Part shown: in pieces, positions 1 to 8,764 of the stretch
Position numbering within the stretch: the stretch's first letter is position 1
How the letters are laid out: every line of letters begins with the position of its first letter
From: DASXMT01 sp963755985
GTDB lineage: Bacteria; Actinomycetota; Acidimicrobiia; Acidimicrobiales; RAAP-2
Direction: 5' to 3'
DNA length: 64,000 nucleotides
Assembly: GCA_963755985.1 (NCBI GenBank)
Contig: CAVWLO010000002.1
Location: 930,001-994,000, forward strand
Notes under the pieces: generated by a model
What the model was told of the DNA's origin: nothing
The model's database searches: none
Seen by the model: only the letters and a program-made list of their open reading frames with translations
Program-made: the position numbers and the translations under genes

Positions 1-304
1 CGAGCTGGAGCCGGAGCCACGCCTCGAACAGGGCCCAGGCGCCGTCCATCTCAACATGGCTCTCGTACACGGGTGGCCACGCCCCGACGCCATCGATGTT
101 CATGACGAAGGCGAACGGGGCTCCGGACAGGTAGTCGCAGCTTCCGGCCAGCGTGAAGTCGATGTCGTGCCGCTCGATCCCGGTCCGGGACAAGAGGTCG
201 TTGACGCAGCGCATGATGAGCACGGGCTCGGGCCCGGCGAATGCCTCATAGGCCGGCGTCTGCGAGACGGCCACGATGGCCACGTCGCGTGCATGACTGG
301 TCAC
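1..304 (-). CDS. Thiolase-family protein (SCP-x/acetyl-CoA acetyltransferase-like), N-terminal fragment
   Basis: Only the first 101 codons lie in the window; the gene runs off the left edge. The start is GTG at 302-304, overlapping by GTGA the TGA stop of the OB-fold gene upstream, which implies translational coupling. The protein begins VTSHARDVAIVAVSQTPAYE and continues with ...GIERHDIDFTLAGSCDYLSG, where the family's 'thiolase-like lipid-transfer' members carry the D-I-D-F...G-S-C-D pattern near the active-site region. A thiolase fold paired with a DUF35 OB-fold partner is the usual arrangement in steroid side-chain and acyl-CoA degradation (aldolase/thiolase with an accessory OB protein). 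The precise reaction cannot be told from the fragment. Confidence 0.72.
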   Translation of the reverse strand, partial: MTSHARDVAIVAVSQTPAYEAFAGPEPVLIMRCVNDLLSRTGIERHDIDFTLAGSCDYLSGAPFAFVMNIDGVGAWPPVYESHVEMDGAWALFEAWLRLQL

Positions 305-1284
305 TGAGTGAACTCCCGGAGCTTGTCGGCGTCGGCATCGGGCTCACCGGTCGGGTCCCATCGCTCGATGACGCCTTCGAGGGCCACCGATCGGTTGTCG
401 ATGCCGGTCAGGTCCCGCTCCCCCGGCGGTCGCCACACTGCCTGGAGGCGAAGCCCGACCCGGATGTCCTCCTCCTCCAGGTTGCGGATGTCCACGCTGA
501 TGAGGGGCGAGTCGCTCCCGTCCAGGAGGATCGACGCGCGGATGTACGGCTTGGTCTCCTTTTGGCCGTAGTAGTCGATCGGGGTGATGACGGTGAACGA
601 GGTCACCGTTCCCCGGTCGGCCACGACGAGCTCGTCATCCTCACCCATCTCGACCCGCTCGAGCGGGTCGTACCCGCGGCCGGGCACGTAGACCTTGCCC
701 GACGCCGGCGAGCGCTGGCCGATGAACCGGCCATCGAGGAGGCCCTGGGCAAAGCGGGCCCGGTGGGCATACAGCGGCTCCCGGTAGTTCAGCGAGATGA
801 GCTGAACGATGTCGGTCACCGGTTCGGACCCCACGACAGCGTCGACGTCGTGGGCACGACCAACGGGAACGAAATGGAAGTCGGTCACCGAACCCGACCG
901 CTCCTCGTGGAACTGGACGGCCACCCGCATGCCCGTGGACATGTCGTCGATCGAACCCGTGTCCACGGCGTGGGCCATGGCATGTTCGGTGCCGTCCAAG
1001 AGCACGAGGGCGAAGGCAAAGGGATGATCGAACGGGTGGGTCGACGTGGGCGCGGCCACCCACGTCCACGCCGTGACCGTGCCCTCGGTGGCCACGTCGA
1101 CCAGAACCGGATCGAGGTCCTTGCCCGTCCCGGGTTCGTATTCGAGCGGCGGGCAGAGAACCTGATCGCCGTGCCCGAGGCCCAACAGGTGCCCATCGCG
1201 CAGGCCGGTCAGGAACGGGCCGAGCACGGGTCCAGTCGTGCGCGTGTATGGATACTCGAGCAGGAGCTCTACGTCCGGCAGCAT
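301..1284 (-). CDS. Tandem OB-fold (DUF35/ChsH2-like) nucleic-acid-binding-type protein
   Basis: The product has 327 aa and consists of two DUF35-like halves. The first carries a degenerate zinc-ribbon remnant (LCPPLEYEPG) followed by an OB barrel. The second has SPASGKVYVPGRGYDPL followed by a second barrel with GTVTSFTVITPIDYYGQ. DUF35 proteins act as small partners of thiolases, hydratases and aldolases in acyl-CoA metabolism, not as nucleic-acid binders. The adjacent overlapping thiolase gene fits that role. I chose the ATG at 1284 because upstream sequence in the same frame is low-complexity and reads through the 1420-1499 repeat. No strong ribosome site is visible before it. Only partial Cys ligands remain, so zinc binding is doubtful. 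Confidence 0.75.
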   Translation of the reverse strand: MLPDVELLLEYPYTRTTGPVLGPFLTGLRDGHLLGLGHGDQVLCPPLEYEPGTGKDLDPVLVDVATEGTVTAWTWVAAPTSTHPFDHPFAFALVLLDGTEHAMAHAVDTGSIDDMSTGMRVAVQFHEERSGSVTDFHFVPVGRAHDVDAVVGSEPVTDIVQLISLNYREPLYAHRARFAQGLLDGRFIGQRSPASGKVYVPGRGYDPLERVEMGEDDELVVADRGTVTSFTVITPIDYYGQKETKPYIRASILLDGSDSPLISVDIRNLEEEDIRVGLRLQAVWRPPGERDLTGIDNRSVALEGVIERWDPTGEPDADADKLREFTQ

Positions 1285-1419
1285 GCGTCGGTACGCTAGC
1301 AACACCACGAGCAACCTCGCCGAGCGGGCACGGCCGCCGCCTCGGACGGCAGGCTGGTCGAGTTCGGAAAGCGGGGCGCAGGACATACGCTGGCAACGGC
1401 CGCCATGGGGCGTGGAAGC

Positions 1420-1499
1420 GGCCGTGACAGGGCCGAGGTGACGGCCGTGACAGGGCCGGGTGACGGCCGTGACAGGGCCGGGTGACGGCCGTGGCCGGG
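1420..1499. repeat. 22-bp direct tandem repeat, 3.6 copies
   Basis: Units of the form ggccgtgacagggccgggtg plus ac lie at 1420-1442 (23 bp, one extra base), 1443-1464, 1465-1486 and a degenerate part unit at 1487-1499. The array fills the divergent gap between the OB-fold gene and the DUF427 gene and ends about 20 bp before the ribosome site of the latter. There are no spacers, so it is not a CRISPR. It could be slippage-derived or could hold repeated operators. Confidence 0.85.
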
Positions 1500-1535
1500 C
1501 CCCCGTGGGCCGGACCAGCAGGAAGGAGACCACCG

Positions 1536-2288
1536 GTGAACACCGAACAGCGAGGTACCGTGCGGGTCGAGCCTGGGGCAAAGCGGGTGCGGGCCTTCGT
1601 GCAGGGGCGGGAGGTGGCCGACACCCTCCGGCCCCTCTTGGTCTGGGAGATCCCGTACTACCCCACCTACTACGTTCCCCTCGAGGACGTGCGTGCCGAG
1701 CTCGCCCCGAACGGTGAGGTCAACCACTCGCCCAGCCGCGGGGACGGCATCGCCTACGACGTCAGCCTGGGCGGTGCCACGGTCAAGGGGGCGGCCCAGC
1801 GGTTTCCCGATTCTCCGATCATCGAACTCCGCGGCGCCGTCCGGCTCGACTTTGGTGCCATGGACGAGTGGTTCGAGGAGGACGAGCCGATCTACGTCCA
1901 CCCGCGCGACCCCTACAAGCGCGTCGACATACTGGCCAGCTCGCGCCACGTCGTCATCGAGGTCGACGGCCACGTCGTCGCCGACTCCGGCCAACCGCGC
2001 ATCTTGTTCGAGACCGGGCTGCCCCCCCGGTATTACCTACCCCTCACCGATGTGCGGCTGGACCTCCTGCGCCCGTCGCCTACCCAGACCCAGTGCCCGT
2101 ACAAGGGCACGGCCACCTACTGGTCGCTGCTGGTGGACGGCAAAGAACACGAGGACCTGGTGTGGATCTACCGTTCCCCGTTGGCCGAGAGCCAGAAGGT
2201 AGCTGGGTTGGCCTGCTTCTACAACGAGAAGGTCGACATCACGCTGGACGGAGTCCGACAGGACCGTCCCCGTACCCATTTCAGCTGA
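1536..2288 (+). CDS. Tandem DUF427-domain protein
   Basis: The product has 250 aa with two copies of the DUF427 fold. The first spans roughly residues 10-115 with VEPGAKRVRAFVQGREVADT and YYVPLEDVRAEL. The second spans roughly 125-245 with HVVIEVDGHVVADS and YYLPLTDVRLDLL. The repeated core 'V...G..VADS.....L.E....YY.P..DV' is the family hallmark. DUF427 proteins are small beta-rich cytosolic proteins of unknown biochemical role, frequent in actinobacteria. GTG at 1536 is preferred because AGGAAGGAG lies 8-16 bp upstream; an ATG-like start further upstream would translate the tandem repeat. The gene stands alone, divergent from the OB-fold operon and convergent with the histidine phosphatase. 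Confidence 0.85.
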   Translation: MNTEQRGTVRVEPGAKRVRAFVQGREVADTLRPLLVWEIPYYPTYYVPLEDVRAELAPNGEVNHSPSRGDGIAYDVSLGGATVKGAAQRFPDSPIIELRGAVRLDFGAMDEWFEEDEPIYVHPRDPYKRVDILASSRHVVIEVDGHVVADSGQPRILFETGLPPRYYLPLTDVRLDLLRPSPTQTQCPYKGTATYWSLLVDGKEHEDLVWIYRSPLAESQKVAGLACFYNEKVDITLDGVRQDRPRTHFS

Positions 2289-2308
2289 CCTCGGGGGGCT
2301 CAGCGGGC

Positions 2309-2342
2309 CCCCGGGGCTGGCCTCCGGTCAGTCAGCCCGGGG
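2309..2342. terminator. GC-rich hairpin between convergent genes
   Basis: Arms cccc-g-gggctg (2309-2319) and cagccc-gggg (2333-2342) can pair over ten base pairs with a single bulged G and a 13-nt loop. The hairpin lies between the DUF427 stop (2288) and the histidine phosphatase stop (2385), so it could serve either strand. No T-run follows, so this is only a possible terminator. Confidence 0.4.
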
Positions 2343-2384
2343 CCGGATCAGGACGCCGGACCTCGGTGGAGGGCGCGGGACCGA

Positions 2385-3080
2385 TTAGGTGAGGGGCGCC
2401 GCCTTGGTGGACAACCCGGCTCCGAGGTGGGCCGTGTCGTTGAACCGCCGGACGGCCCATCGCTCCGGCGTGACCACCAGGTGCGAGATCGAGGCATTGT
2501 CGGCGCCGGTGAAGGCAAAGGGATCGGAGTGCGTTGCCTGGGCCAGGACCTCACCGATAGTCCCGCCGTGGGCAAAGGCCGCCACCCGCTGGTCGGGATG
2601 GGCGGCGGTGATCCGCTCGATGGCGCCCCGGACTCGACGGGCGAGCGTCGTCGCTTTCTCGGCGCCGGGGATCAACTCCCACCGCTGCTCCTCCACCATC
2701 CGGACGGCAATCGGGTCTCGCTCGATGATCTTCTGCCGGAACAATCCACCTTCCCATTCGCCGAGGAACACCTCGCGCAGGTCGGCCTCGACCCGGGGCA
2801 CGAGGGACAACCGCCGAGCCAGCGGAGCGGCAGTCTCGGCGGTCCGCCGGAGCGACGTGACGTAGATGCCGTCGATGCGCTCTCCGGCCAGCCGGGCACA
2901 GACCTGCTCGGCCTGCTCCCGGCCCTCGGGCGACAACCCAGGGTCGCCGTGGCCGTCGACCAGCTCGAAGTCCCGACCTTCGATGGCAGCTTGTGACTCT
3001 CCGTGGCGTATGAGGAGTATTTCGGTCGCACCTGGCGGCGGCTCGAACCGGATCTGTCGATACTCACGGGCGGCATTCAT
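2385..3080 (-). CDS. Histidine phosphatase (phosphoglycerate mutase-like) family protein
   Basis: The product has 231 aa. The catalytic motif LIRHGES lies at residues 23-29, with the nucleophile His26, and the second active-site histidine is in FAHGGTIGEV near residue 174. SLRRTAETA provides the usual phosphate-binding arginine. The fold is that of the cytosolic branch 1 histidine phosphatases, which act on phosphosugars, phosphoesters or nucleotides; the substrate cannot be assigned. ATG at 3080 is chosen. ATG at 3101, preceded by an AGGCGG, would add seven residues and is an equally possible start. The gene is monocistronic, convergent with DUF427 and divergent from the membrane protein at 3225. 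Confidence 0.85.
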   Translation of the reverse strand: MNAAREYRQIRFEPPPGATEILLIRHGESQAAIEGRDFELVDGHGDPGLSPEGREQAEQVCARLAGERIDGIYVTSLRRTAETAAPLARRLSLVPRVEADLREVFLGEWEGGLFRQKIIERDPIAVRMVEEQRWELIPGAEKATTLARRVRGAIERITAAHPDQRVAAFAHGGTIGEVLAQATHSDPFAFTGADNASISHLVVTPERWAVRRFNDTAHLGAGLSTKAAPLT

Positions 3081-3224
3081 CAAGGCCGAGCGTAGGGCCA
3101 TCAGCCGCCTGGCTGATCGAGCACAGCCACACCGGAGCACCGGGCACACCGGAGGGCCGGCCGCGTCCGGCCCCGGGTGGCTGACCGGTAGCCTGAGAGA
3201 TTCCGATTGCCGACCCGGGAGCCC

Positions 3225-4013
3225 ATGAGCCAGCCACCCCCTGACCCCCGACGCCCGCCTGCAAACCCGTCACCGGGCGAGAACCGGTTGACGGTGAGCC
3301 CGATCCAGGTCATAGCCAGTGCCCTCGCCTCGGTGTCCGCCGCCATCATCGCCTCGCTGTTCAACGTGGCCGGGACTATCGTGGGCACGGTCGTCGTCAG
3401 TGTCGTGGCCACGCTCGGAGCTGCCATCTACAGTTCGTCGATTCGACGGGCCCATGCTCGCATTCAGCGAGTCACGGCCCAGCGTCCACTGCTTCGCCCC
3501 GACCGGGAACGCAGGTACCCACCGGCGCCGGGAAAGCGGGCCGGCTCATCCGCTCTCGAAGGCCTGGCCGGTCTCGGCGCACCGGACACGGTGGCCGGGT
3601 CGGTGCGCCAGCGTCCCCGTAAGCGAAGTTGGCGGGACGTCCGAGTCCCCGTCCTCGGCGCCGTCATTGGCGCACTGGTGATCGCCATCGCCACGCTGAC
3701 GATCATCGAGCTCGTAGCGCAAAAGCCGCTCTCGGCCGTGGTGCGGGGACAGTCCGGCTCCGGCCAGACATTCTTCGGCGGTACCGATCGAAGCGGCAAG
3801 ACACCGAGCTCGACGACGACGACGACAACCACGTCTCCGGCCGCACCGACCACGACGACCTCCCCGAGCGCCTCCCGGACGCCGGACACGAGCTCGACGT
3901 CGACGACGACGAGTACGACGGTGCCGGCCACCACGACGACGACCACCTCCCGCGCTGGCGCCACGGTCAGCCCGACCTCCACCAGCACGACCACCACCAC
4001 CACGCCGAAGTAG
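3225..4013 (+). CDS. Membrane protein with two hydrophobic regions and a Thr/Ser-rich C-terminal tail
   Basis: The product has 262 aa and belongs to no family I recognise. A Pro-rich N-terminus is followed by a hydrophobic stretch at about residues 26-68 (long enough for two helices), a basic loop, a second helix at about 143-166 (VLGAVIGALVIAIATLTII) and a tail of about 80 residues almost entirely Thr, Ser, Pro and Ala. The tail is probably extracytoplasmic and may be a glycosylated or wall-spanning stalk. ATG at 3225 is preceded by GGGAG at 3217-3221; a TTG at 3207 in the same frame is less likely. Acc/acg codon repetition in the tail suggests slippage-prone DNA. It converges with dprA. Confidence 0.7.
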   Translation: MSQPPPDPRRPPANPSPGENRLTVSPIQVIASALASVSAAIIASLFNVAGTIVGTVVVSVVATLGAAIYSSSIRRAHARIQRVTAQRPLLRPDRERRYPPAPGKRAGSSALEGLAGLGAPDTVAGSVRQRPRKRSWRDVRVPVLGAVIGALVIAIATLTIIELVAQKPLSAVVRGQSGSGQTFFGGTDRSGKTPSSTTTTTTTSPAAPTTTTSPSASRTPDTSSTSTTTSTTVPATTTTTTSRAGATVSPTSTSTTTTTTPK

Positions 4014-4038
4014 TTCGAACTGGCGCCGGTCCATGCGC

Positions 4039-5316
4039 TCAATGGATCGCCCACCATCCCGGACCGGCATCGACGCGTCCCGCCCGTGTGAGCGAGTCGC
4101 AGGCTGCGGCGGCCCGAGCAAGGCTGAGGCCCGTTCGCCGGAGGATGGTGTCCATGGTGGTGGGTGAGCTCTCGAGCGCGGCCAGGACGGCCCGGGAATC
4201 CTCACCCAGTCCGGCTGGCCCGAGGGACCGATGCACGATATCGGGGCCGGATGGCCGACGGGGCCGCGGCCCTCGAGCTGCCCCGGCCGGCCTGGACGCC
4301 GGAGTGGGCCGGGCCGGTCCGGTTGCATCGTTCTGCGGGCGCTCCCTTCCCTTGGCCGCCACCAGAGTTGCCGATTGTGTCGCCGGATTGGGGGCCTCCC
4401 GCCCGCACCGCGCCAGTGCCACCGCGGTCAGGATGTCATCGACGTCCCGGACCGGTGCGCACCCGTCGACCAGCAACCCGTTCGTGCCGGCCGAAGCCGG
4501 GCTGCGCACCGATCCGGGAACGGCGCAGACCGGGATGGCGCGGCGGGCCGCTGCTTCGGCCGTGTACAGGGCCCCCCCTTTGAGCTGACACTCCACGACG
4601 ACCACCACATCGGACAGGGCGGCGATGATCCGGTTGCGGGCCGGGAAGACCCGGGGCCGGGGGATGGTGCCCAGGGCCGACTCCGTGAAGACCACACCGT
4701 GCTCTTCGACCTCGCGCCACAACGACGCGTTGCTTTCCGGGTAGACGACATCCAGGCCGGTGCCCACCACGGCCACAACCGGGGGATCGGCCCGGCCGGC
4801 CCGTAGGGCCCCGGCGTGGGCGGCTGCGTCTATACCCAGAGCCAGCCCCGACACCACGGCAACTCCGGCCTCGGCCAGGTCGCGCCCCAGCTCGGATGCG
4901 ACCTGGAGGCCGTAGGCGGTTGCCGACCGGGTCCCGACGATGGCCACCCGTGGTCGACCGTGGAGCGCACCGGGCGCGCCACGCGAGAAGAGGACGGCGG
5001 GCGCTCCGGGATCGTCACGCAAGATGGCGGGGTAGCCGGGAGATGTGGGCAGATGGACGGCCACCCCGGCCCTCTCGTACTGCTCGGCCACGACCCGGGG
5101 ATCGGTGTGCCGGACCGCGTCCTGGAAGCGACATTGGTCATCAGCGGGGTGACGGCCACGTCCCAACGCCTGCCACGCTTGGATCGGGTCCCACCCGCTC
5201 AGGATCTTGGCCAACCGCACCGGGGTCATCCCGGGCAGCCCCGCGCAGGATGCGGCACAGGCCACGGCGAGCCCGGGGGGACCAGCCGGGTCCTCGGTCG
5301 ACGGGCGACCGGTCAC
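4039..5316 (-). CDS. dprA: DNA-processing protein DprA (Smf)
   Basis: The product has 425 aa. DprA binds single-stranded DNA entering during transformation and loads RecA. The Rossmann-like core is recognised by VAIVGTRSATAYG, SGLALGIDAAAHAGAL and VVAVVGTGLDVVYP, followed by ARNRIIAALSDVVVVVE. A low-complexity linker of about 60 residues separates it from a C-terminal winged-helix-like domain (TMDTILRRTGLSLARAAAA). The start is GTG at 5316, overlapping by GTGA the stop of comM, so the pair is cotranscribed and translationally coupled. ComM-DprA adjacency is a conserved actinobacterial arrangement. Confidence 0.93.
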   Translation of the reverse strand: MTGRPSTEDPAGPPGLAVACAASCAGLPGMTPVRLAKILSGWDPIQAWQALGRGRHPADDQCRFQDAVRHTDPRVVAEQYERAGVAVHLPTSPGYPAILRDDPGAPAVLFSRGAPGALHGRPRVAIVGTRSATAYGLQVASELGRDLAEAGVAVVSGLALGIDAAAHAGALRAGRADPPVVAVVGTGLDVVYPESNASLWREVEEHGVVFTESALGTIPRPRVFPARNRIIAALSDVVVVVECQLKGGALYTAEAAARRAIPVCAVPGSVRSPASAGTNGLLVDGCAPVRDVDDILTAVALARCGREAPNPATQSATLVAAKGRERPQNDATGPARPTPASRPAGAARGPRPRRPSGPDIVHRSLGPAGLGEDSRAVLAALESSPTTMDTILRRTGLSLARAAAACDSLTRAGRVDAGPGWWAIH

Positions 5317-6851
5317 CCGTCGTACCCCAGCAGCGCGCCGCGACGTGACCGTAGGACGAGCGCCTCGTGCACGTGCGGGGCCTGAACCGTGTCGCCGGCG
5401 CCGTCGAGGTCGGCCACCGTCCGAGCAATGCGTCGGACCCGATGAAGGCCGCGAGCGGTGAGGGTGCCGTCCCGGAGGCAAAGCTCGAGCACGGCCGCAG
5501 CCCCGTCGGCCATGGGCGCAGACTCGTCCAGGCCGGCACCGGAAAGCTCGGCGTTGGCCCGGACGCCGCGACGAACCGCCTGCAACCGGGCGTCGGCCAC
5601 CCGCGCCGCCACGGCCTCGGTTCCCTCACCCCGGCGGCCGCTGATCAGGTCGTCCACCGACGGCCGGTCGACGCGGATGGCCAGGTCGAACCGGTCGAGA
5701 AGCGGGCCCGACAGCCGGCGGGCGTAACGGTCCTTCGACCCAGCTGAGCACCGGCATGTCCCGGGAAGGCCGCCCTCGCCGCACGGGCACGGGTTCATGG
5801 CCCCGATCAGGAGTAGCCGGGCGGGAAAGGTTGCGCTCCCCCGCGCCCGGCTGACCCGTACCTGTCCCTCCTCCAGGGGTTGACGCAACGCATCGAGCAC
5901 GGCGTTGGGGAACTCGCCCATCTCGTCGAGAAACAGGACCCCACCGTGGGCCAGGCTGATCTCGCCGGGCCGCATCCATGGGCTGCCACCCCCGATCATC
6001 GACACGGGCGAGGCTCCATGATGGGGAGCTCGAAACGGCGGCCGCACAACGAGCCCGGTGTCGGGAAGCGGAAGCCCGGCAACCGATCGGATGCGGCTGA
6101 CCTCGAGAGCGGTCGTCCGGTCCAGGTCGGGCAGGAGCCCGGGCAGCCGCGTGGCCAGCATGGTCTTTCCCGACCCGGGCGGCCCGACCAAGAGGAGGTG
6201 GTGGCCCCCTGCCGCGGCGACCTCGAGGGCGCGGCGAGCGAAGGGCTGGCCGGTCACCTGGGCCAAGTCGCCGCGGTCATCGGGACGGGGACGCCCTGCC
6301 TGAGGGCCAGGCGCCGTCGCCGGGTGCGGTCGGCGGGTGGGCCACGTCCGTCGGCCGGCCAGGTATTCGACGAGCGGCCGCAGATGGTCGACGGCGCGGA
6401 CGCCGCTGTGGTCGGGGAGGCGGGCCTCCTCCGCGTTGGCCTCGGGCACCACCAACGTGTGGCGACGGAGCGATTCGGCCAACACGACCATGCCTGGGAG
6501 CCCCCGGAGCGACCCGTCCAGGCCCAGCTCGCCCACGAAGGCCATGCCGTCGACGGCTTGCCTGTCGAGCTCGCCTGTGGCCACGAGCAGACCGATGGCG
6601 ATGGGGAGATCGAGCCCGGCGCCGCCCTTGCGAACACCCGAAGGAGCCAGGTTGACAGTTACCCTTCGGAGGGGCCAGGTCAACCCACTGGAGAGCAGGG
6701 CCGCCCGGACCCTGTCCCGTGACTCGCGTACCGCTGCGTCGGGCAAGCCGACGACGGTGAAGCCGGGCAAGCCGTTGCTCACATGCACCTCGACCGAGAT
6801 ACAAGTGCCGTCCACCCCGACAAGGACGGCAGAGGGAATGGTGGCGATCAT
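5313..6851 (-). CDS. comM: YifB/ComM-type magnesium-chelatase-like AAA+ ATPase
   Basis: The product has 512 aa, the usual length. An N-terminal ribosomal-S5-like/Lon-like domain (IATIPSAVLVGVDGTCISVE, then GLPGFTVVGLPDAAVRESRD) precedes an AAA+ module with Walker A GPPGSGKTMLATRLPG and Walker B GGVLFLDEMGEF. A zinc-type cysteine cluster follows (NPCPCG...GTCRCS), then the C-terminal Mg-chelatase lid domain (ARGLHRVRRIARTVADL). ComM is a hexameric helicase that promotes branch migration during natural transformation. It begins with ATG at 6851 and shares a four-base overlap with dprA. Confidence 0.94.
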   Translation of the reverse strand: MIATIPSAVLVGVDGTCISVEVHVSNGLPGFTVVGLPDAAVRESRDRVRAALLSSGLTWPLRRVTVNLAPSGVRKGGAGLDLPIAIGLLVATGELDRQAVDGMAFVGELGLDGSLRGLPGMVVLAESLRRHTLVVPEANAEEARLPDHSGVRAVDHLRPLVEYLAGRRTWPTRRPHPATAPGPQAGRPRPDDRGDLAQVTGQPFARRALEVAAAGGHHLLLVGPPGSGKTMLATRLPGLLPDLDRTTALEVSRIRSVAGLPLPDTGLVVRPPFRAPHHGASPVSMIGGGSPWMRPGEISLAHGGVLFLDEMGEFPNAVLDALRQPLEEGQVRVSRARGSATFPARLLLIGAMNPCPCGEGGLPGTCRCSAGSKDRYARRLSGPLLDRFDLAIRVDRPSVDDLISGRRGEGTEAVAARVADARLQAVRRGVRANAELSGAGLDESAPMADGAAAVLELCLRDGTLTARGLHRVRRIARTVADLDGAGDTVQAPHVHEALVLRSRRGALLGYDG

Positions 6852-7532
6852 GACGCCTCCCGTCAGTACGGTGGGGTTCCCTGCGACAGCCCGACGGCAC
6901 AGGCAGGAAACCGTATCCCTATGGCGGAGGGCCGAAGCGGGCGATAGTCCCCACCGGTGCCGGCCACTCGAGGCACAGAACGCACCGTAGCGTGCGGGTG
7001 CGACGCGGAACCCTGGCGCCGCTCACCACTGGTTCCAAGACCCGCCGCGCCCCGCCGGCTGACGATCGACCACGGAAAGTGACGGGTTACCAAGCCCGCG
7101 GCAGGGCGGAGGGCGGCGGCAACGAAGCTTCTGGTTCCCTCCTCCGGCCAAGAGGTGTGTCCACGTCTCGGCGAAAAGACCGCTCCGTGACGCCGCTCGG
7201 GCCCTCAATTCGCCGAGAGGCGGGCGACAGAACATGCCGGCGGAGAGCCCTCGCCCACGAGTTTCCGACTTCGGATCGCCCGGAGGCAGGCGACTGTCGC
7301 ACCTGTCTCGCCGTCGACCCTCACGAACAGTGGGGAAGCCCAGATCCCAGATTCCAGATCCCAGATGACGATCCAGGTGTCCGCGACGGCGCCCCCGGGG
7401 ACGCCTCGATCTCGACGTGGCTCCGGCCCCGGCGCCAACCGTGGGGGCCATCGTCGCGTGTCCGATGGACACGACCGGGCAGCTCGTACGCCGGGATCCC
7501 CGGTTTCGGGCGCAATCCGAGCTGGTGGAGGC
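6852..7532. other. 681-bp region without a convincing gene
   Basis: This gap separates comM from the crotonase gene. Open frames exist on both strands, but they lack ribosome sites, have compositions typical of GC-rich shadow frames and show no recognisable domain. I looked for SRP RNA, RNase P and tmRNA signatures and saw none. The only ordered element is the direct repeat at 7342-7366. The comM promoter probably lies at its left end. An unrecognised small RNA cannot be excluded. Confidence 0.5.
7342..7366. repeat. 11-bp direct repeat with 3-bp spacer
   Basis: agatcccagat occurs at 7342-7352 and again at 7356-7366, separated by tcc. It sits in the middle of the non-coding gap upstream of comM. 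With only two copies it may be chance or a remnant of a longer array. Confidence 0.6.
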
Positions 7533-8327
7533 CTACTTCCCCTGGAAGGAGGGGTCGCGCTTCTCGTTGAACGCCTTGAGCGCCTCCCAGGTGTCCTCCG
7601 AAGCGAAGTTGACCGACTGCGAGCGGGCCTCGTCCTCCAAGGCCTGGTCCATGGACACGGCGAATGAATTATCGAGCATCGTCTTGGTCATCGACAGGGC
7701 CAGGGGAGGACCGGCGGCGAGACGTCGGGCCCAGTCGTCGACGAAGGCATCGAGCTCGGCCGCCGGCACCACGCGATTGACGATGCCGAACTCGGCCGCT
7801 TGGGCGGCAGAGATGATGTCGGCGAAATAGGCCAGCTCCTTGGCCCGATGGAGGCCGATCATCCGGGGCAGGAGCCAGGACGACCCGAAATCGACCGAGA
7901 GGCCCCGCTTGGCGAAGATCTCCGAGAAACGGGCGGTATCCGACGCAACGACCAGGTCGCACCCGAGGGCCAGGCTCATCCCGGCACCGGCCGCCACCCC
8001 ACCGACCTTGGCGATGGTGGGCTTGGGGAAGCGGTGGAGCCGCATGGCCACGTCCCCGAGGGCGCGCATCTGCGTCAGATAGGGGTCGCCGGGCCGGCCG
8101 GCAACATCGCTGGCCCCGCCCAGGTCGGCTCCGGAGCAAAAGGCATCACCCGCACCGGTGATCACCATGACCCGGTCCCTGCGGTCGGTGGCGACATCGT
8201 CGAAGGTGGAGAGGAGCTCCTTCCACATCACCTCGTTGGCCGCGTTCTTGCGGGCCGGTCTGTTGAGGGTCACGGTGACGACGCCCTCGGCGCGCTCCAC
8301 GATAAGGGTCTCGAGCTCAGTCGACAT
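7533..8327 (-). CDS. Enoyl-CoA hydratase/isomerase family protein (PaaG-like)
   Basis: The product is a 264-aa crotonase-fold protein. It shows NRPARKNAANEVMW (substrate entry helix), GAGDAFCSGADLG (first oxyanion-hole region) and GVAAGAGMSLALGCDLVVAS (second oxyanion-hole turn). The catalytic loop reads SVDFGSSWLLPRMIG: Asp replaces the usual hydratase Glu, as in PaaG-type isomerases, so isomerisation of a ring- or 2,3-enoyl-CoA may be likelier than hydration. ATG at 8327 begins the conserved MSTELETLIVER; no good ribosome site precedes it. The gene interrupts the common yraN-comM neighbourhood, so it looks like an insertion unrelated to the flanking housekeeping genes. Confidence 0.85.
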   Translation of the reverse strand: MSTELETLIVERAEGVVTVTLNRPARKNAANEVMWKELLSTFDDVATDRRDRVMVITGAGDAFCSGADLGGASDVAGRPGDPYLTQMRALGDVAMRLHRFPKPTIAKVGGVAAGAGMSLALGCDLVVASDTARFSEIFAKRGLSVDFGSSWLLPRMIGLHRAKELAYFADIISAAQAAEFGIVNRVVPAAELDAFVDDWARRLAAGPPLALSMTKTMLDNSFAVSMDQALEDEARSQSVNFASEDTWEALKAFNEKRDPSFQGK

Positions 8328-8386
8328 GGAGGTACACCCTATCCGTGCCGGGGCGACCCCCTCCTGGGCCGCAAGACCGCCAGGGG

Positions 8387-8764
8387 CTAGAACGCTCCTT
8401 CGATGACGTCGACCTGCCCGCCGGTGATGGAAATGACGTCGAAGCGCACCTCCACCAGGGAGCGGCCCGAGGCCGGGGTCAGCTCGGACAGCCATCGCTG
8501 GGCCAGGTGCCGGATGCGCCGCTGCTTGGCCGGGAGCACGGCCTCGGCCCCGATCCCGAAGCGATCGGAGGCCCTGGTCTTCACCTCGCAGAATGCGACG
8601 GTGCGGCCGCGGCGGACGATCAGGTCGACCTCTCCTTCGCGGCGTCGCCAGTTGCGTTCGAGCACCTCATAGCCCTCGGCCTCGTACCACCGGGCCGCCA
8701 GTGCCTCACCCTCGGAGCCGAGGGTCGTGCGCGGGTCCGGGCGCCGGTCGGCGCCGGAGCTCAC
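8387..8764 (-). CDS. yraN: YraN/UPF0102 nuclease-fold protein
   Basis: The product has 125 aa, the normal length. It has the predicted restriction-endonuclease-like core with GSEGEALAARWYEAEGYEVL, then REGEVDLIVRRGRTVAFCEV and K-T-R, giving the E...D...E-x-K signature. The biochemical role is unproven; the family is often linked to Holliday-junction or DNA-processing contexts. The GTG start at 8764 overlaps the TGA of the DUF2469 gene by four bases. Position between DUF2469 and the comM-dprA pair is conserved across actinobacteria. Confidence 0.9.
   Translation of the reverse strand: MSSGADRRPDPRTTLGSEGEALAARWYEAEGYEVLERNWRRREGEVDLIVRRGRTVAFCEVKTRASDRFGIGAEAVLPAKQRRIRHLAQRWLSELTPASGRSLVEVRFDVISITGGQVDVIEGAF

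Noticed and set aside
1420..1499. Possible CRISPR array
   Set aside because: Units are contiguous with no unique spacers and only 22 bp long; no cas gene is near. The same reasoning applies to the other tandem repeats.
7023..7472. A 149-codon minus-strand frame in the non-coding gap before comM
   Set aside because: Its Arg/Gly-rich composition, lack of ribosome site and reading through the 11-bp repeat (IWDLESGIWD-like peptide) argue against a real protein.
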